Notes under the pieces: model-generated
The model's database searches: none
Told to the model about the DNA's origin: nothing
The model's input: the letters and a program-made list of their open reading frames with translations, nothing else
Shown: piece after piece, positions 28,201 through 40,900 of the stretch
Numbering within the stretch: the stretch's first letter is position 1
Layout: every line of letters begins with the position of its first letter
Program-made: the position numbers and the translations under genes
Assembly: GCA_005281725.1 (NCBI GenBank)
Contig: SSBO01000008.1
Coordinates: forward strand, 310,001 to 374,000
Length of the DNA: 64,000 nt
From: Wuchereria bancrofti
Lineage: Eukaryota; Nematoda; Chromadorea; Rhabditida; Onchocercidae
Direction of reading: 5' to 3'

Positions 28201-30502
28201 TCAAAAATAATTAATTGGTATACTTTTTCCAGACTGAATTTCGACCACCAAATCGTATCGAAACGTCATCACTCGTTGAAGCACATGCATGACATCCGGT
28301 CGAATAAACTGTAGCATCATTTTCATCCCGAGCGGAAAATGCTGCCGGCTCAGTAAGTTCCGCATTTTGATTCAACAGCTGAGAATGAAAAAAGTCCAAA
28401 ATCGATATTCAATTCTAAATACTAACGTTGCTAGCAAAACTAATCGTACGCAAAATTTTGTTCAACAGTGCATCTAAGTGATCATCCAATACACGATGAA
28501 ACAGACGCCTACAGTCACAGAAGTGACTGAGAGTTACAGACTCTGTGAAAAGTTACAGTCTTGCTTCTTCACACTGCCACCCAGTAAACCTGAGTAGTCA
28601 TTTCTGTGGAATCACAAAAAGGAATTATTATTATTATTTGTATCATAAAAGTTAACCGCTGCGAATGATTCACAGAGAGTTCATTTTGCATTTTACTGAT
28701 AAGTTTAATACGAACACACTATTTACCGCATGCTGCAGCTTTAATTTTAAGCTTCCAATCATTTACTTAATAATTTTATGCTAACCCCTCGATAGATAGC
28801 ACTCTTATTACTGAAGAAGGAGAGAGAGTTCAATCGAAGTGTTCTCCAGCAACAGATGAACCTCTGTTACCTGTATTTCCGGACAGACTTGCATTGAAAT
28901 GCAAGCCTGTTTCTCGCACTGTATTACAACAACACATTGCAAGCAATATGGAGAACTTTCAGTTTAAATGATGGTTCAGGAAAGATGCTAACGTTTACTT
29001 CGATGTTCTCTTATGCTACAATAAAACATAGGTAAGCATGCAAAGGTCACTTGATAATCAGTTCTGTGCTACATATAGCGATCAGTTTTTATCTTGACGA
29101 CATGATAGTTCCTAACATTGTAGTATTCCACTTTATCAGTTTCAAGAGATTCAAAGTAATACTTACATTATAATAATTATCAGAATTAACAAAGAGAGCG
29201 TGTTGCTTGCGCAAATAAGCCAGCAGTTCTTCCTGACAAGGTTCGAACAGATTGCTGTGCGGCAGTTTATTTGCGGATAAGGCATGAATCCGCTCCGACA
29301 TCTCTCTTCTGGTAGTATCGGGAAGGAAAGTACAGGTGCCACTCCGTATGCTACAATAAAACATAGGTAAGCATGCAAAATATCCCTTAGAGGTGATAGA
29401 AGAGCCAATGTGTGCTTATGCGCAATGTGAATTTCAACTGAAATTTGCTCAGAAAATAATTCGAAAAAAAAAAACCTTATGTATTTGCGATGTATTTTGC
29501 ATGCTATTTCAGCGCATTTTGGATCATTACGTTCTATCAAACTCCTACAAATAGAAAAGATGAAATATCTCATTCCTAAACAAGAATGAAAAGACGATTT
29601 TCCATTCGGAAGTTCTCTTCTAAATGACTTTTTTCATCAGCTTGATTAATTATAATCAAATGAAAAGCTTTCTTCTTGTTCTTCACATGAATGGAAAATT
29701 AGTATGTAAAAATTTTGAAATTATCATAATCTTTTGAAATCCGAAACTTTTTGCAAATGTTTCAAAACTGGAAACAATTTCGTAAAAAATTATAACTTTT
29801 TTAGTATCGTGCCAATAACCATTGGCAACACCGTTACCACTGATTGACTACTAAATCTTTTCCTCAATGGACAATTAAATTGAAACTTAAAAGTTTTTAG
29901 TTTTTTGAAATTCCATAATTTTTGTTCCCCTTGTAGAAATATCAGTGTGGTAAAAATAAAGAAGTTAACAGAACAATGTGACGGTCGATATTATCAACAT
30001 ATTTCAGAATTAACCAAATTATCTTCAGTAGCGGTTACAACTCTGTTCTGCACCAACAATTTGCAGTTATATTGTAACCAGCGATTTATTTACCAAGTCA
30101 ACGAATGGAAGCATTTTGGGGGGAGAAAATTTCGGGGAATTTATGCAAAAACTTTTTTCAGACCCTATTATACTGGTATTTTCAAATTTTCATCAGGTAG
30201 AAATTTTCAAATTCCAATTCAATCATCCATAACTCTGTGTATTTCATTAAAATTCACAAATATATAAATAAATAAACAAGTATATATAATTTATTTATTT
30301 ATTTATTTAAAATCTTTCTGTACTTGAAGGCTTTGATAGCAAAGTATAAATCGATAGAATCAATAAGTCTCGTGCCATCTTCCTTGAACCATTCCTTGAA
30401 GGCTTCTAAGCCAAAAGCATCTTCCAGGATACTCTCTAAACTGCTTGACCAAGTCATACACCCATCCATGAAATCTGTAAAGGAATTCCGTTCTTCTCGC
30501 AT
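25213..30502 (-). CDS. pry-1: Axin homologue (PRY-1/AXL type) with RGS, beta-catenin-binding and DIX regions
   Basis: Scaffold of the Wnt/beta-catenin destruction complex. Exons 5' to 3', in phase: 30502-30324, 29544-29476, 29350-29167, 28378-28224, 28002-27843, 27432-27260, 26966-26836, 26649-26478, 26352-26213, 26031-25953, 25827-25723, 25348-25213; 560 residues plus stop, close to C. elegans PRY-1. RGS homology spans about residues 18-144: WSSSLESILEDAFGLEAF, then IHRKYI, then CQEELLAYLRKQHALFVNSD. The helix ERFSEILRCKLDKIAHRL (about 277-294) resembles Axin's beta-catenin-binding helix. The C-terminal DIX (about 464-555) is clear: FYYC at the start, ITFREFRRCFG, RFFFKSDCEDC and DDDSAVLPIFEGRI. 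Recognition rests on the RGS-plus-DIX pair. Whether it is the PRY-1 or AXL-1 orthologue is not settled. The start is uncertain: a strong acceptor (ttcctttacag) lies at 30479 inside the first exon, so an upstream 5' exon could replace the ATG at 30502. Confidence 0.9.
29012..29379. repeat. 33-bp direct repeat spanning a pry-1 splice acceptor
   Basis: An identical 33-bp sequence is present at 29012-29044 (intron) and 29347-29379. The second copy covers the 3' splice site and the first bases of the third pry-1 exon (acceptor just 5' of 29350 on the minus strand). The first copy therefore carries a decoy acceptor of identical sequence. Confidence 0.85.
30230..30312. repeat. ATAAATAAA / TTTATTTAT palindromic AT repeat
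   Basis: An (AATA)n run is followed within about 30 bases by a (TTTA)n run, so the single strand can fold into a hairpin. It lies just beyond the donor of the first pry-1 exon. Confidence 0.7.
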
Positions 30503-31090
30503 TATTTATATAGAAATGGTTTGAGTTACGAGATGAGTGTTCTACAAAATGACTAGCTGCTAAGACGACAAGCCACGAGCCTAGTTCTATACCCAAATAG
30601 CCTTGTCACCATAGGCAACCACCTACAATTCTTGTAGTTGAACCAACATTCAGCAACTCTAATTCATTTTCTATTGTTTATTTTAGGCAGAGGTCACTAT
30701 TCAATTCCAAAGAAAGCAGAAATTTATAAATCCATGAAATTTCGAATATAATTTAAAAGAGACCGAATTCAGGAGATGCAAAACAACAAGGGACCGTGAA
30801 AAACTTGAGCGATCACGAGAAACGATAGTGGATAAGTCCGGAAAACTCATAGTAACTATCAGGAATCATCCAGGCACGGAAGACTACAGGTCGATAAAGA
30901 ATTTGAACACAGATAATCCTGTTGTAAGCATGCAAACGGAAGACATTTCGTGGCTCAGTGTAACCTTTTATTTGTAATCCTTCATTAAAAAAATTCTGTT
31001 GGCGGGAGCGATCAGAGAGAGATGAGAAACATTAAAGAAAAGCACCGCAACGAGTTCTTCAACAGTGCGCCCATTCAAATGAATGATTCA

Positions 31091-31119
31091 GTCGATCGGT
31101 CGGTCGGTCGGTCGGTCGA
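31091..31119. repeat. (CGGT)n tetranucleotide repeat
   Basis: About five to six CGGT units in tandem, unusual in this AT-rich sequence. AATA and GATA tetranucleotide runs follow from 31140 to 31190. Confidence 0.85.
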
Positions 31120-32039
31120 GTGGATGGAGAAGACGGATAGATGATTAGATAAATAAATAAATAAAATAAATAGGTAGATAGATAGATAATTTTTCTTAAA
31201 AAAAATTTGTCCGGCAGTTCCGCTTTATTTTAGAAATTGATATGATACTAATTTCCTAATTGCTAACAGTCGATTAACAATTGATAATACTTGAAATAGT
31301 AGTGTTGGCCTGATTATATGTAAGGTAAGATAAGGAGAATCTAGGTAGGAGTGAGGCGACGAATAGATTGAAGACGCAAAAAGATGATTGTTGTTCGATT
31401 AAAATCAACTGAAACAGATTTCCAAAGCGAGAAGAGATTCTCAGGAAGAAAAATACTTGCAACTAAGCACAAGTAATATTTTAACACCATCACTTTTGTT
31501 TCTAACTGAACATTCAATTGTTGGAGATGGAAAATAATCGAATGAAATAATAACCGGATGGCCGACGTCGTGAAACTGTGAAATTCATTCCAGAAATTCT
31601 AACAATAATCTCACAACCGATGGTAATTAAATTGAACATCAAAAATGACTTATAACGGAACCGTAAATGGGTGGATAAGCTGCTGGCACACTACATTACA
31701 CGGTCTCTCTCACCTGAATTCTTCTTCGCAGACGTGATCAACAACGAGCTCTTACAACGTGTGTCGTATATAAACAGAGCTGTAGATAAATAAATACAAA
31801 CACACACATTGACGGAAAAGAACAAAATTGGAAAACAAGGGGGCAGTGGAGGAGCAGAGGATAGAAGTACTGTTGTAAGGTTGGCACTGGTGGCAATGAC
31901 GGTGCTGGCGGTATCGTCTTTGAAGTCTAAGGCGGCATTTTGTGGATTATTAGAGGTGCGACGGCGGGTAACATCAAAAGAGCGCTCACTTCCCCTTCTC
32001 TAGAAACCTCTATTCATTACGATCAGCAACTATTCATCT

Positions 32040-32102
32040 GCTTCTTCTTCCTCCTCCCTCCCTTTCTCTCTCTTTCTCCTTCTCCCTCTCCCTCTCCCTC
32101 TT
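32040..32102. repeat. Polypyrimidine tract with CCCTCT units
   Basis: Sixty-odd bases of nearly pure C/T ending in tandem CCCTCT hexamers. A purine-rich (GA)n run lies at 32592-32614. Confidence 0.85.
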
Positions 32103-35100
32103 CAGTGAAATCTCCAAGCCTTAACTCTTAACTAAATTATTACTGGCAGCGACAACAACGCAGTAGCAATAGTTACTCCAAGAAATGTTGATCCGTCGGC
32201 ACCTTTCATCTCGCCATCTCGAATCGAAACTCCACGAACTGTCACTGTTGTCATCGCCAACGCCTGTTCCTCTCCACTTTAAGAGCAGTGGTTGACTCGT
32301 CCTCTCCGCAGCGCAACGTGACTTCACCGCAATGGAATAGCACCATCCTTTGCCCTTTCTGCTTCCGACACAATGTGTTCGATGATGCACTGCTTCTTCA
32401 TTTGCTCATCAGTCGCCATCTCTTAGCAGCCGCAATCCGGCAAAGACAGGTAACCAGCAGGTAGGAGAAGTGCCCACAATCAGTGATGACCACTGACCAT
32501 TACTAATGCATTTTGCAAAGGTTACTCAGGTACAGTGTCATCTGCTTCCTTTCACTGTAATTCGTCTGCTGTGATGTGAAGTAGTAAGATGAGGGAGAGA
32601 GAGAGAGAGAGCGAAGGAATGCGAGAACGTAATGAAAAGAAAAAAGGGGGAAAAGGTTTTGAAATTACTATTAATAAGAGACATATTGAAAAGTAGCATG
32701 GCCAGGGTTATCATTAATGATAAAGATAAGAAAAGATACGAGAGAATGAATGATATGTGATGAATGAGAGAGATGGAGGAGAAAGAGAAAAGTTAGTAAG
32801 GTTGGTTAGTGAATGTAATTGAAAGAAGGACGAGACGTTGCAAAAGTGTGAGAGGCGAAATTAAGTAAGGAGAGAAAGCTATCGGCTTCCTCTTCATAGC
32901 TATTCCTCTGGTCGAGACTTTTCCCGGGAAATCCTGGGTGACAAAATCATATCGAACATTGGAAGAAGAAAGTACACAGTCAATTTCCTTTAAATAATCA
33001 TAATGAGGAAGACAGATCGATAGTTCGAGTCTCCGCAGATAAAACGAATCGGCAAAGTGACAGTGGTGGTGACACTTCAGGCTTTCCTCCTCTTCCTCCT
33101 CTCTTCTGCACACAGTTTAGCCATGAGATGCCCAAGTAATCGATCTTCTAGCTGTCAAATAAAAGGACTAGGCTTGCGGGCTTACTACCGCCACTCTTTA
33201 ACGGCCGCGGATAGGGAAAGTATCGTTAACTTGATCACACAGTCGTATATTTGTCCTAATATCAAAAGTGGTCTAAGAATATGTCTGGGCCACTAGTGTC
33301 GGTCCCATCGTGCTACCACGAACTAATGTGAAACAACGATGGGATGAAGTGAAAGGACAGAGAGTTATGTTAAGATGAATGAATATTGGACACTGCTTGA
33401 TTTTAATAAAGAAGTTGAGGGATAAAAAATTGAGGTGGCGCAAGGTGGATAACTAATCAGTAAAGCTAATCAATCGTTCTTTCAACAACTAGAAGAAGGA
33501 AGACTTTTTTAAACTGGCTGTTAATATGCGAACGTGAATGGGATAAGAATACTTCCCGGATTATCACTTTATCATCTGATCATGCAATTGACAAGAGACG
33601 TTACAAGTTTCTTGTCGAATTGCTGTCGGGGAAATGATTGGAGGAAATTCGTTGAGTATAGGATTACCCTCATCTTCCAATAGATATGAGCAGAAAAAGC
33701 AAAGATGATTTGTCAAGTACCACTCCTCCATTTTTCCTTTTCTCTATAGAAGTACATCAAACATTCCGACAACATATCACGGCATCGCACAGTGTTTACA
33801 AAGTAAACTAAGTATTCAATTGCTTTAGATTAGACATTTTCGGATTAGGAACGATTCATTCACTCCGAGCAATCCACAGGACAACACAGAGGCAATTTCC
33901 TTTTTCCCATATTATTATTACCGCTGTTAATTTGCCTTCCTTTTTTTCCTGATACTGGAAACGAATAATTTGGTACACTTTTCATTTGCAATTGATGATG
34001 ATGTAATTTATGGAAAAATTACTTCTAATCAGAAATCTGCTGGCGAAAGAAAAGTTACTCGTCTTTTGAACTTAATTCATAAACTTGAAAGTTATAATAT
34101 TATATAAAATTCAAACCTTCTATCGCTAAGTAAGCTTAAAGAATTTTATTTCCAGTGACAAGCACTGATTAGTAATAATGGCATGCAATTGTTGTAAGGT
34201 CTGAAGCTTCATTCCATAAAGTATTTCGATATGAAAATGTTTCATGTGAATTACCTTTCAAAAGAAGGGTAAAATAAAATATGCGTCAATTCAAATTAAA
34301 CTGAACCCTTACTCGAAATACATTTTACAAATTATGAGATCCAATCGAAAAATTGAAATAATTATGACTATAGCAACATATGAATGCTGCTTTTAAATCA
34401 GTAAGATTTTTTGACTTCACTTGAGCGTGATGTACTCATTTCATTAAATAACTAATTTCTTCTCCTCTTTCCAGTGTATCAGTTTCTGATACTCACTCGC
34501 ATCATTGTTCTTTGTCACCTCTGTCCTCTACCCATACTGTCAATAAATGCGGGTCACTGCAGTATTTCTAAGCAACTGTTGTATCAGAAGAAACAAATAA
34601 AATGATGGCTGGCATATTTGATGTAAGGAATGGTTTAAAATAAGGAATAAGGTTGATAACCACCGATTAGGACGAAATTAGCTATGTTAAAGATCGATTA
34701 CCTTCAGAACTCACAACTGTGCTCTGAAAGAAGCAGGAGAGGACGGATGAGAAGGAATGCTTCATAAAAGTATCAGTCGTGTGCTGCTTTTTCCTTTTCC
34801 TTTCCTCTTCCGCCCGCCCGCGGAGCTTTTCAGGGAACTAAAAGCGCTAAGGTTGATTGGTCGTCCTCCAACCTTCACAGCATGCACTGGTCATCTCTTC
34901 CAATCCAAATGCAATAATAATGGCCCCAAGAGAAGAAGCGAAAGAAAGAAGCAAACAGAAAAGCAGGCGAAAGTAAAAAGCTAAAGCTAACATTCGACAG
35001 AAAACTGAAACCAGCAAGCCAAATCCAATTTATCTTCCCAGATTTTGTCTCGGAGGTATGTGTAGCAAACAATCCTACACATAACTACTACTGCATGTAT

Positions 35101-35264
35101 ATCACCATTATCCTTACTTTGTCAATATTATTATTATTGTTATTCTTTTTATAATTATCCTTTTCACTAATTTATTATCATTATTATTAGTATTATTACT
35201 TTATTGTGATTATTATTTATTACCATTATCACAGTTATATATATATAAAGGGACTATATGGAAT

Positions 35265-35286
35265 GGTGTGTGTGTGTGTGTGTGTC
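35265..35286. repeat. (TG)n microsatellite
   Basis: About ten TG dinucleotides, shortly after a TATATATA run. Confidence 0.9.
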
Positions 35287-35383
35287 TCTTCATATGTACG
35301 GGAATGATGATAACGTGTAGCAACCAACCATTGATTTACATATTGGCTTGGAAAGCTTCTTAGCATCATAAGTGATAAAGAAG

Positions 35384-35439
35384 CACCACCACCACCACCA
35401 CCACCACCACCAACAGCAGCAGCAGCAGCAGCAGCAGCA
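35384..35439. repeat. Adjacent (CAC)n and (CAG)n trinucleotide repeats
   Basis: About nine CAC units run directly into about nine CAG units. The minus strand reads this as poly-Ala then poly-Gly in a short open frame, but there are no splice sites or conserved flanks, so I treat it as non-coding. Confidence 0.85.
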
Positions 35440-35807
35440 CTACACTGTTGCATTTTATTTAGATTAAATAAGGTGACAAAAAGTTTCCTTTTGACACCAA
35501 AAATCTCTGCTGATTGTTAATATAATATTGAATTGTAAGGCTAAATGAAGCTTGTGCCTGAATTCATCACAAGTTGAAGTGAAGTTCAACACAAACCTAT
35601 CTGTGAATTGCTACCACTCAAAGAGAGAGGCTGTTTCGTAGGTCTGATGAATGAATGAATGAATGGCAGCAGTGAAGTGAGAGGGACAGAATGTGAAAAT
35701 GAAGTTTAGTAAATTGACGAGCAACTCTTACTTTCATGGTGGATTAATTAAGGTGAACTTAAGCGACTCTTATACCTGAAATACTTCCTCCCCAAAACTG
35801 CTAACAG

Positions 35808-36035
35808 ATGGACCATTTAAAATCAGCGAACGAAGAATCTTTTATTCTAAATAAATGCAACTCATCTGATCAATCAAAATTTAATTCGACACAAGAAGCG
35901 AACGGAGATGATAACGGCAATAACACTGATAAAAGCTATGATGACAATGAAGGAAGTGAAAGTGACTGTTTTAATGAGGAGAATTATAGGCGCAATCTGT
36001 CAGGTTCCGCTTCAACTGCCCAGTCTAACTGGTGA
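35808..36035 (+). CDS. Candidate small acidic protein, unrecognised
   Basis: An ATG directly after an acceptor-like ctaacag opens a 75-codon frame ending TGA. The product is strongly acidic and Asp/Asn/Ser/Glu-rich (for example NGDDNGNNTDKSYDDNEGSE), hydrophilic throughout, with no signal peptide or membrane segment. It could be a trans-spliced single-exon gene, a first exon (an internal AG|GTTCC could act as a donor), or chance. No family recognised, and no further plus-strand exons were found before the calpain gene. Confidence 0.35.
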   Translation: MDHLKSANEESFILNKCNSSDQSKFNSTQEANGDDNGNNTDKSYDDNEGSESDCFNEENYRRNLSGSASTAQSNW

Positions 36036-37959
36036 TTCGAAGAATGATGCACAATATATAACTTTTCCCCTTTTCCTTTCCTTCATCTTCTATCCTAGTT
36101 TTTCAACTCTTTCGTTCTGAAGATCCCATAGTGAGGCACGAAAACTCTGGGCCCCAGCACATCTGGTAGACCCAAGACAAAAACCCAAGTACGCTCTTAT
36201 CATAACAAAAACAGCGTTTCTAATGGTAACGCATTCGCTAGGGGAACAACTGAGAACCAAATTATATGAAATTCGGCTATTTCGAATATCCATAAACAAA
36301 AACAAACACTTGCATTTGCTTAAGCAATCATATATATACACACACACACATACATACATAATGCATAGATAGAAAAATGATGAGAAGATTTGTTGAAATT
36401 TGAAGAGAATGTAACGATATTAATTAATTAATTAAGTCTTCACAGCACCCATCCATTCTGGAGAAGCTAAATTGTCGTGATGAATCCCCGTAACATATAT
36501 CTCGCCGGCGCAAATACCTGACATAACACCCATAAAGTTCCGGAATGGAATAAAATTAACTAATTCCTTTTATCTTCTTTTTCTTTAATTACATATTAAT
36601 GGCAATTCTCTAAGCTCATAAACTTAGGAAGTTGTACCACCAAAAGTGATATCTACGTGTAGCACATAAGTAATTCATATTGTTAAAAATAACTGTTTTA
36701 GAGTAAGTACTAAAACAGTTCCTCTAAAGTCTTAAAGACTACTCAAAGATATTTAAATTTGCATATAAATGATAACCACGAACGGCTTGTAGCCATAAAG
36801 AGAACGGTAATCTTTTATGGATTACGCATCTCACAACAGGGTGCGTCCGACCGATAGAGCTGATAAATGATCATCGACGGTGCACTTCAAAGAGGATCGG
36901 AGGAAAAGGAAAGAAAGGGTTGTAATTAACGAAGAATGTTTTGCTACAAGCCTGTTAATTTGCGGCAAACCCTTTCATCTATAGATTAGCTTAACATGTA
37001 TGCATAATCCGAATCAATATGTACGGATGTAAACTGAAAGAAGATCCGGTCCGTCTGTCCCTAACGATCGATCATCGTACACGGCACGATGTTTTTCTCA
37101 TCCAAAAAATCATTGCACATCAACTTTCGTCACTATTTCAGATTAATTAGATACATCTGTTGACACAACGATACACTGCTATGCGATGCAAAAAAAGTTC
37201 GCAAATCCTTCATTTTTCACAATAAGACTATAGTAAGTGGCAATAATGATTACTCAATTTCCTTTCTTGTTATTCTGCTTCAATTTCTTAAAATCTAAAA
37301 TAATGTTACTGATTTCTAGTTCGACGCCATGACTTAGTTCACAAGTTAAAACTCTAAATTAAAATATAAACCAAACTGGATTCTAACATTTTCAGTTATC
37401 GTACGTTTAAAGGAAATTAAGCAAAATTCATGTCAGGAACAAGAAGGTAAAAGTAGATAGATGAACAGAGTCAAAAATATAATTTTTGCAAGTAAAAACA
37501 TGAAAAGCGTCAAAGAATATTCAAAGGATATAACGGACTATCAGTTTCATTATTCAAAAGCATCAGTGCAGCATAATCCTTGTTATTTAAATTTAGTCGC
37601 TAAATATTGAATTTTCATAAAAATCTCAAAATTTTACACAAAATCTTAATAAAAGATATTTACAGCATATTCTCCTCTTTCTTTTCTGTCTTTCGCTACG
37701 AAAACAAACATTTTAAAAAATTGGCAAAGAAAAAATTTCATGGAATTATTTTCGTGAGAAATGTTTTATTGATGTGTGTGATTAGCCTATCGCCCATCTT
37801 CTGCTTCAAACATTTAACCAAGCTCTCTGAAATATACCAAAAGATATAGGATACTTCCAATAGTTGACGTAAAATTAAAATTCTGTAAAATCCTCTTTCC
37901 AGTACGATTGTAAGAGGATATTCAAGAGAAGGGGAAAACTGGAAGTGCGATAACAAAAC
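36036..37959. other. Intergenic region between candidate small gene and clp-1
   Basis: No supportable gene. It contains a TATATACACACA/CATA microsatellite at 36330-36362 and, at 36776-37110, a less AT-rich patch with palindromic segments such as GATCGATCATCG. The 3' UTR of the calpain gene should lie at the right edge. Confidence 0.4.
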
Positions 37960-40900
37960 TTACTCGGAAGAGATGCTCACATTGGTATACATACGGAGCA
38001 TATATTCACCTTCCCTACCAGGCTCAAAAGTTGATGGAACAATGATGTAACTGCCGGGTTGAAGGCGGAAACGGCCAGTTACCTGTAATTATCTGTTATC
38101 TGCAATCTGTAAATGCAACTGTTATTATTGGTTTTCAGTCATGTTCCTATTAAAAATTCGCAGTGGATGAGACTTTCTTAATTAAATTATGGTTCATTCC
38201 ATAAAATTTACAACTGTAGATAGTAAAAATGGCAATGGTAGAGTCAAGTCGAAATGTTGAAGTTCCAATTATTCAAAGAAAAAGAAACTAGTTGCTCGGA
38301 CGACCTTTTAGTTCAAACTATCTTTGATGAGGTTACGTACGTCTGGTACGACATACAGTCTGGTACAACAAACACAAATACTACTGAAGTAACAAATACA
38401 ATCTTCTGAGCTATACCTGAAAATTGTAACTAACAAGCAAAATGATACCTCACGAAGATTGATAAATGCAGAACTTCTTGCACATGATTTATTTAATGCA
38501 AAAAAATTCCGATCCAAGTGGCCACGAATTTCATTGACCTTAAAATTTAAAAAAAAAATAAAAGTAAAATTATTTGAAATATCTCAATTAACGAAAAGTT
38601 TTCCAAAAAATATGTAGCATGTAGCAAATTACATCAATTTTGAAATTACCTTATAGACGGAAAAGCCAATAGCAAGATTCTCGAATCCTTGAGGTTTCAT
38701 TTCACGGCGATTCTTTTGCAGCACGGCAATGATTATTGTACAAAGGCCATCCTCATCCTCAGGATTTGGATTAGACAGAGTCATAGCAAACTGAGAGTTA
38801 TTGGCAAAGGTATCTGCAAGAGAAATATTTAAACTAGTAAATTCCTATGAATGGATCACTCATAATTTTTGAGTAGTGTGATCTGAACCATTACTGAAAT
38901 TAATAACTGTTGACTAAACACATTCTCTTCTGAACAATCGCTTCTTATCACGCTACTCCATCCTTATTGTAGGAAATTGAATACAGTTATCCGATAGCCT
39001 TTCTTCATCCTTTTGCGAAGCATTTAACACTCCTTTCACAACAAATTGTTGCTTATTGTCCCACAAACTAGCAGTGTGGTTAAGCAATTCGTATACTTCG
39101 ACATTTCATTAATCCCCGTTTGTACATAATTCTCAGTAATGAAAAATAATAAAAAATTGCAATAATGAAGAAAATGTTTACAAACTAGTGCTTCCACTCT
39201 CATTACGAAATTCCCAATTTATACTTCCCATTCTTCATATGGGTTGAATAGATTAAACAACATTTATACCTAAGTAGTTTCGGCAACCACCAGCAGTATC
39301 ACCTATCCATGCACCAAGATGGCAACGAGTATTCCAACGTCCGTAACCTGCATCTTCCATTGACACACCAGTCATCTCTCGTACTTCATCCATAACATCT
39401 GGTCCCAAATTGCAGATTTCCATTTTATTGAAATATCGCATAAAGTCATCAAATGACATCCTATGATGAATAAAGAAAGCCTTGGTGTGATGTTTTGAAT
39501 TTATCATGAAACCATAACTACTAAACTGAATAATCAAATGCTAGCTACATAATTTACTTATTCATACTTTATAACAGTACAGAGTATTGTCGTACAACAT
39601 TATTACCCAGTAAAATAAAAATGTAATTTTCAAAATTAATTGTTGCAAAATTTTCAAAATTAATTGTAAATCAAACAAACCAAAATTCGCCATCATGCGC
39701 CAAGACAAGATTCATATCTTTCTTCTGCTGACTAGAAACATAATCCCATAATTCACTGCCATCTGACCAATCACCATTCCATTCCTGTTCATTACCCCAA
39801 GGATTACGGATTCGTAATAGAGGAATTTTGCCTTGTGATGTTTCAACCTAAAACGTGACAATTTTTTGAACCAAAAAATGAGAGACTTCCAGTATTTATG
39901 AAAGATTCATCATTTGCAATGGATACTCCACTATTTATCATAAGAAATAACATCATAATAATACCATACTAATGCATACCTGTAAATTGGACTACAATGC
40001 ATCATTTTCAATGCAAAATTTGTTAATATGAGATAAACTAACCAGCCTCATTCCTGTAATGCTGTAGGCATGACCTTTAACTAATCCTTGCCGTGTACGT
40101 GCCTCAAATTCCATTGGTGAAGCCTTAAGAAAACTGTTTGAAAATACAGAGTTTGGATGAAACTTATAAAAGGAAAAATTTATTATAGTGAATGAAATCA
40201 TTAACCTCAATACTACATCCAAACAGAGAACCCATTTCAAAGCCCCGAAACATCATTTGTAACAAATTTGGTGGTGGCTCTTTTAAATCAACAAACTCTG
40301 TCAAACCACCAGTCATATCCTCCAATGCTTCCGATGTTGTACCACCTTTTAAAGTTTCATAATTACCGTATAACCTGCAAATGTTTGGTTTTTAGTCAAA
40401 TTTTATGAAAAAAAAGCTTAAAGAAAAAATAGTTTAAATCATCCCTATAAAATTATTAATGAATTACAATTTGAAGAAATATTTTCTTTCTCTTTTCTCC
40501 CTTACTTCTTTCGTTCTCTCTAAAAATCTCCAGACTAACTTCGCGTAAGCTTTCTCGATCAAAGCACTCCAGAATTCATTATGTTCACGGGAATGCAAAT
40601 ACAAAAGCTTTCCATCTGATGTTGGTAATCTATCATCAATAACTACATCCACCCAATTACCATAATGCCAGAGTTGAAAATGAAATATTCCTGTAAATAG
40701 GAATTTTGAAAACTTTAGATTCATAATTGTAAAATGAAATTCCCTTATACTAAACTGATTTTCCCATTATATATTTAATAATACATTCCAACTCGTAACA
40801 AAATTTGTCGGATAAAATACTCAATATACAAGCTATCACCATAAACGAGGAATGCAAATGTTAATAAGTAAAACAAAAAAGAGATAAAACTGAAGTAGCC

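Larger units (their letters stand above)
30503..35807. other. Long intergenic region rich in simple repeats
   Basis: About 5.3 kb upstream of pry-1 with no supportable coding exon. It contains (CGGT)n, AATA/GATA runs, a polypyrimidine tract, GA, TG, CAC and CAG repeats, listed separately. Open frames here (31809-32003 +, 32390-32121 -, 33113-32793 -) sit on low-complexity sequence and have no conserved motif. The patch about 31.8-32.5 kb is less AT-rich than its surroundings and could hold pry-1 regulatory sequence or a missed 5' exon. Confidence 0.5.

Noticed and set aside
31809..32003. Plus-strand open frame in the pry-1 upstream region
   Set aside because: Low-complexity flanks and no homology or splice evidence.
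35235..35453. Minus-strand frame with poly-Ala and poly-Gly
   Set aside because: Generated by the CAC/CAG microsatellites; no flanking coding sequence.
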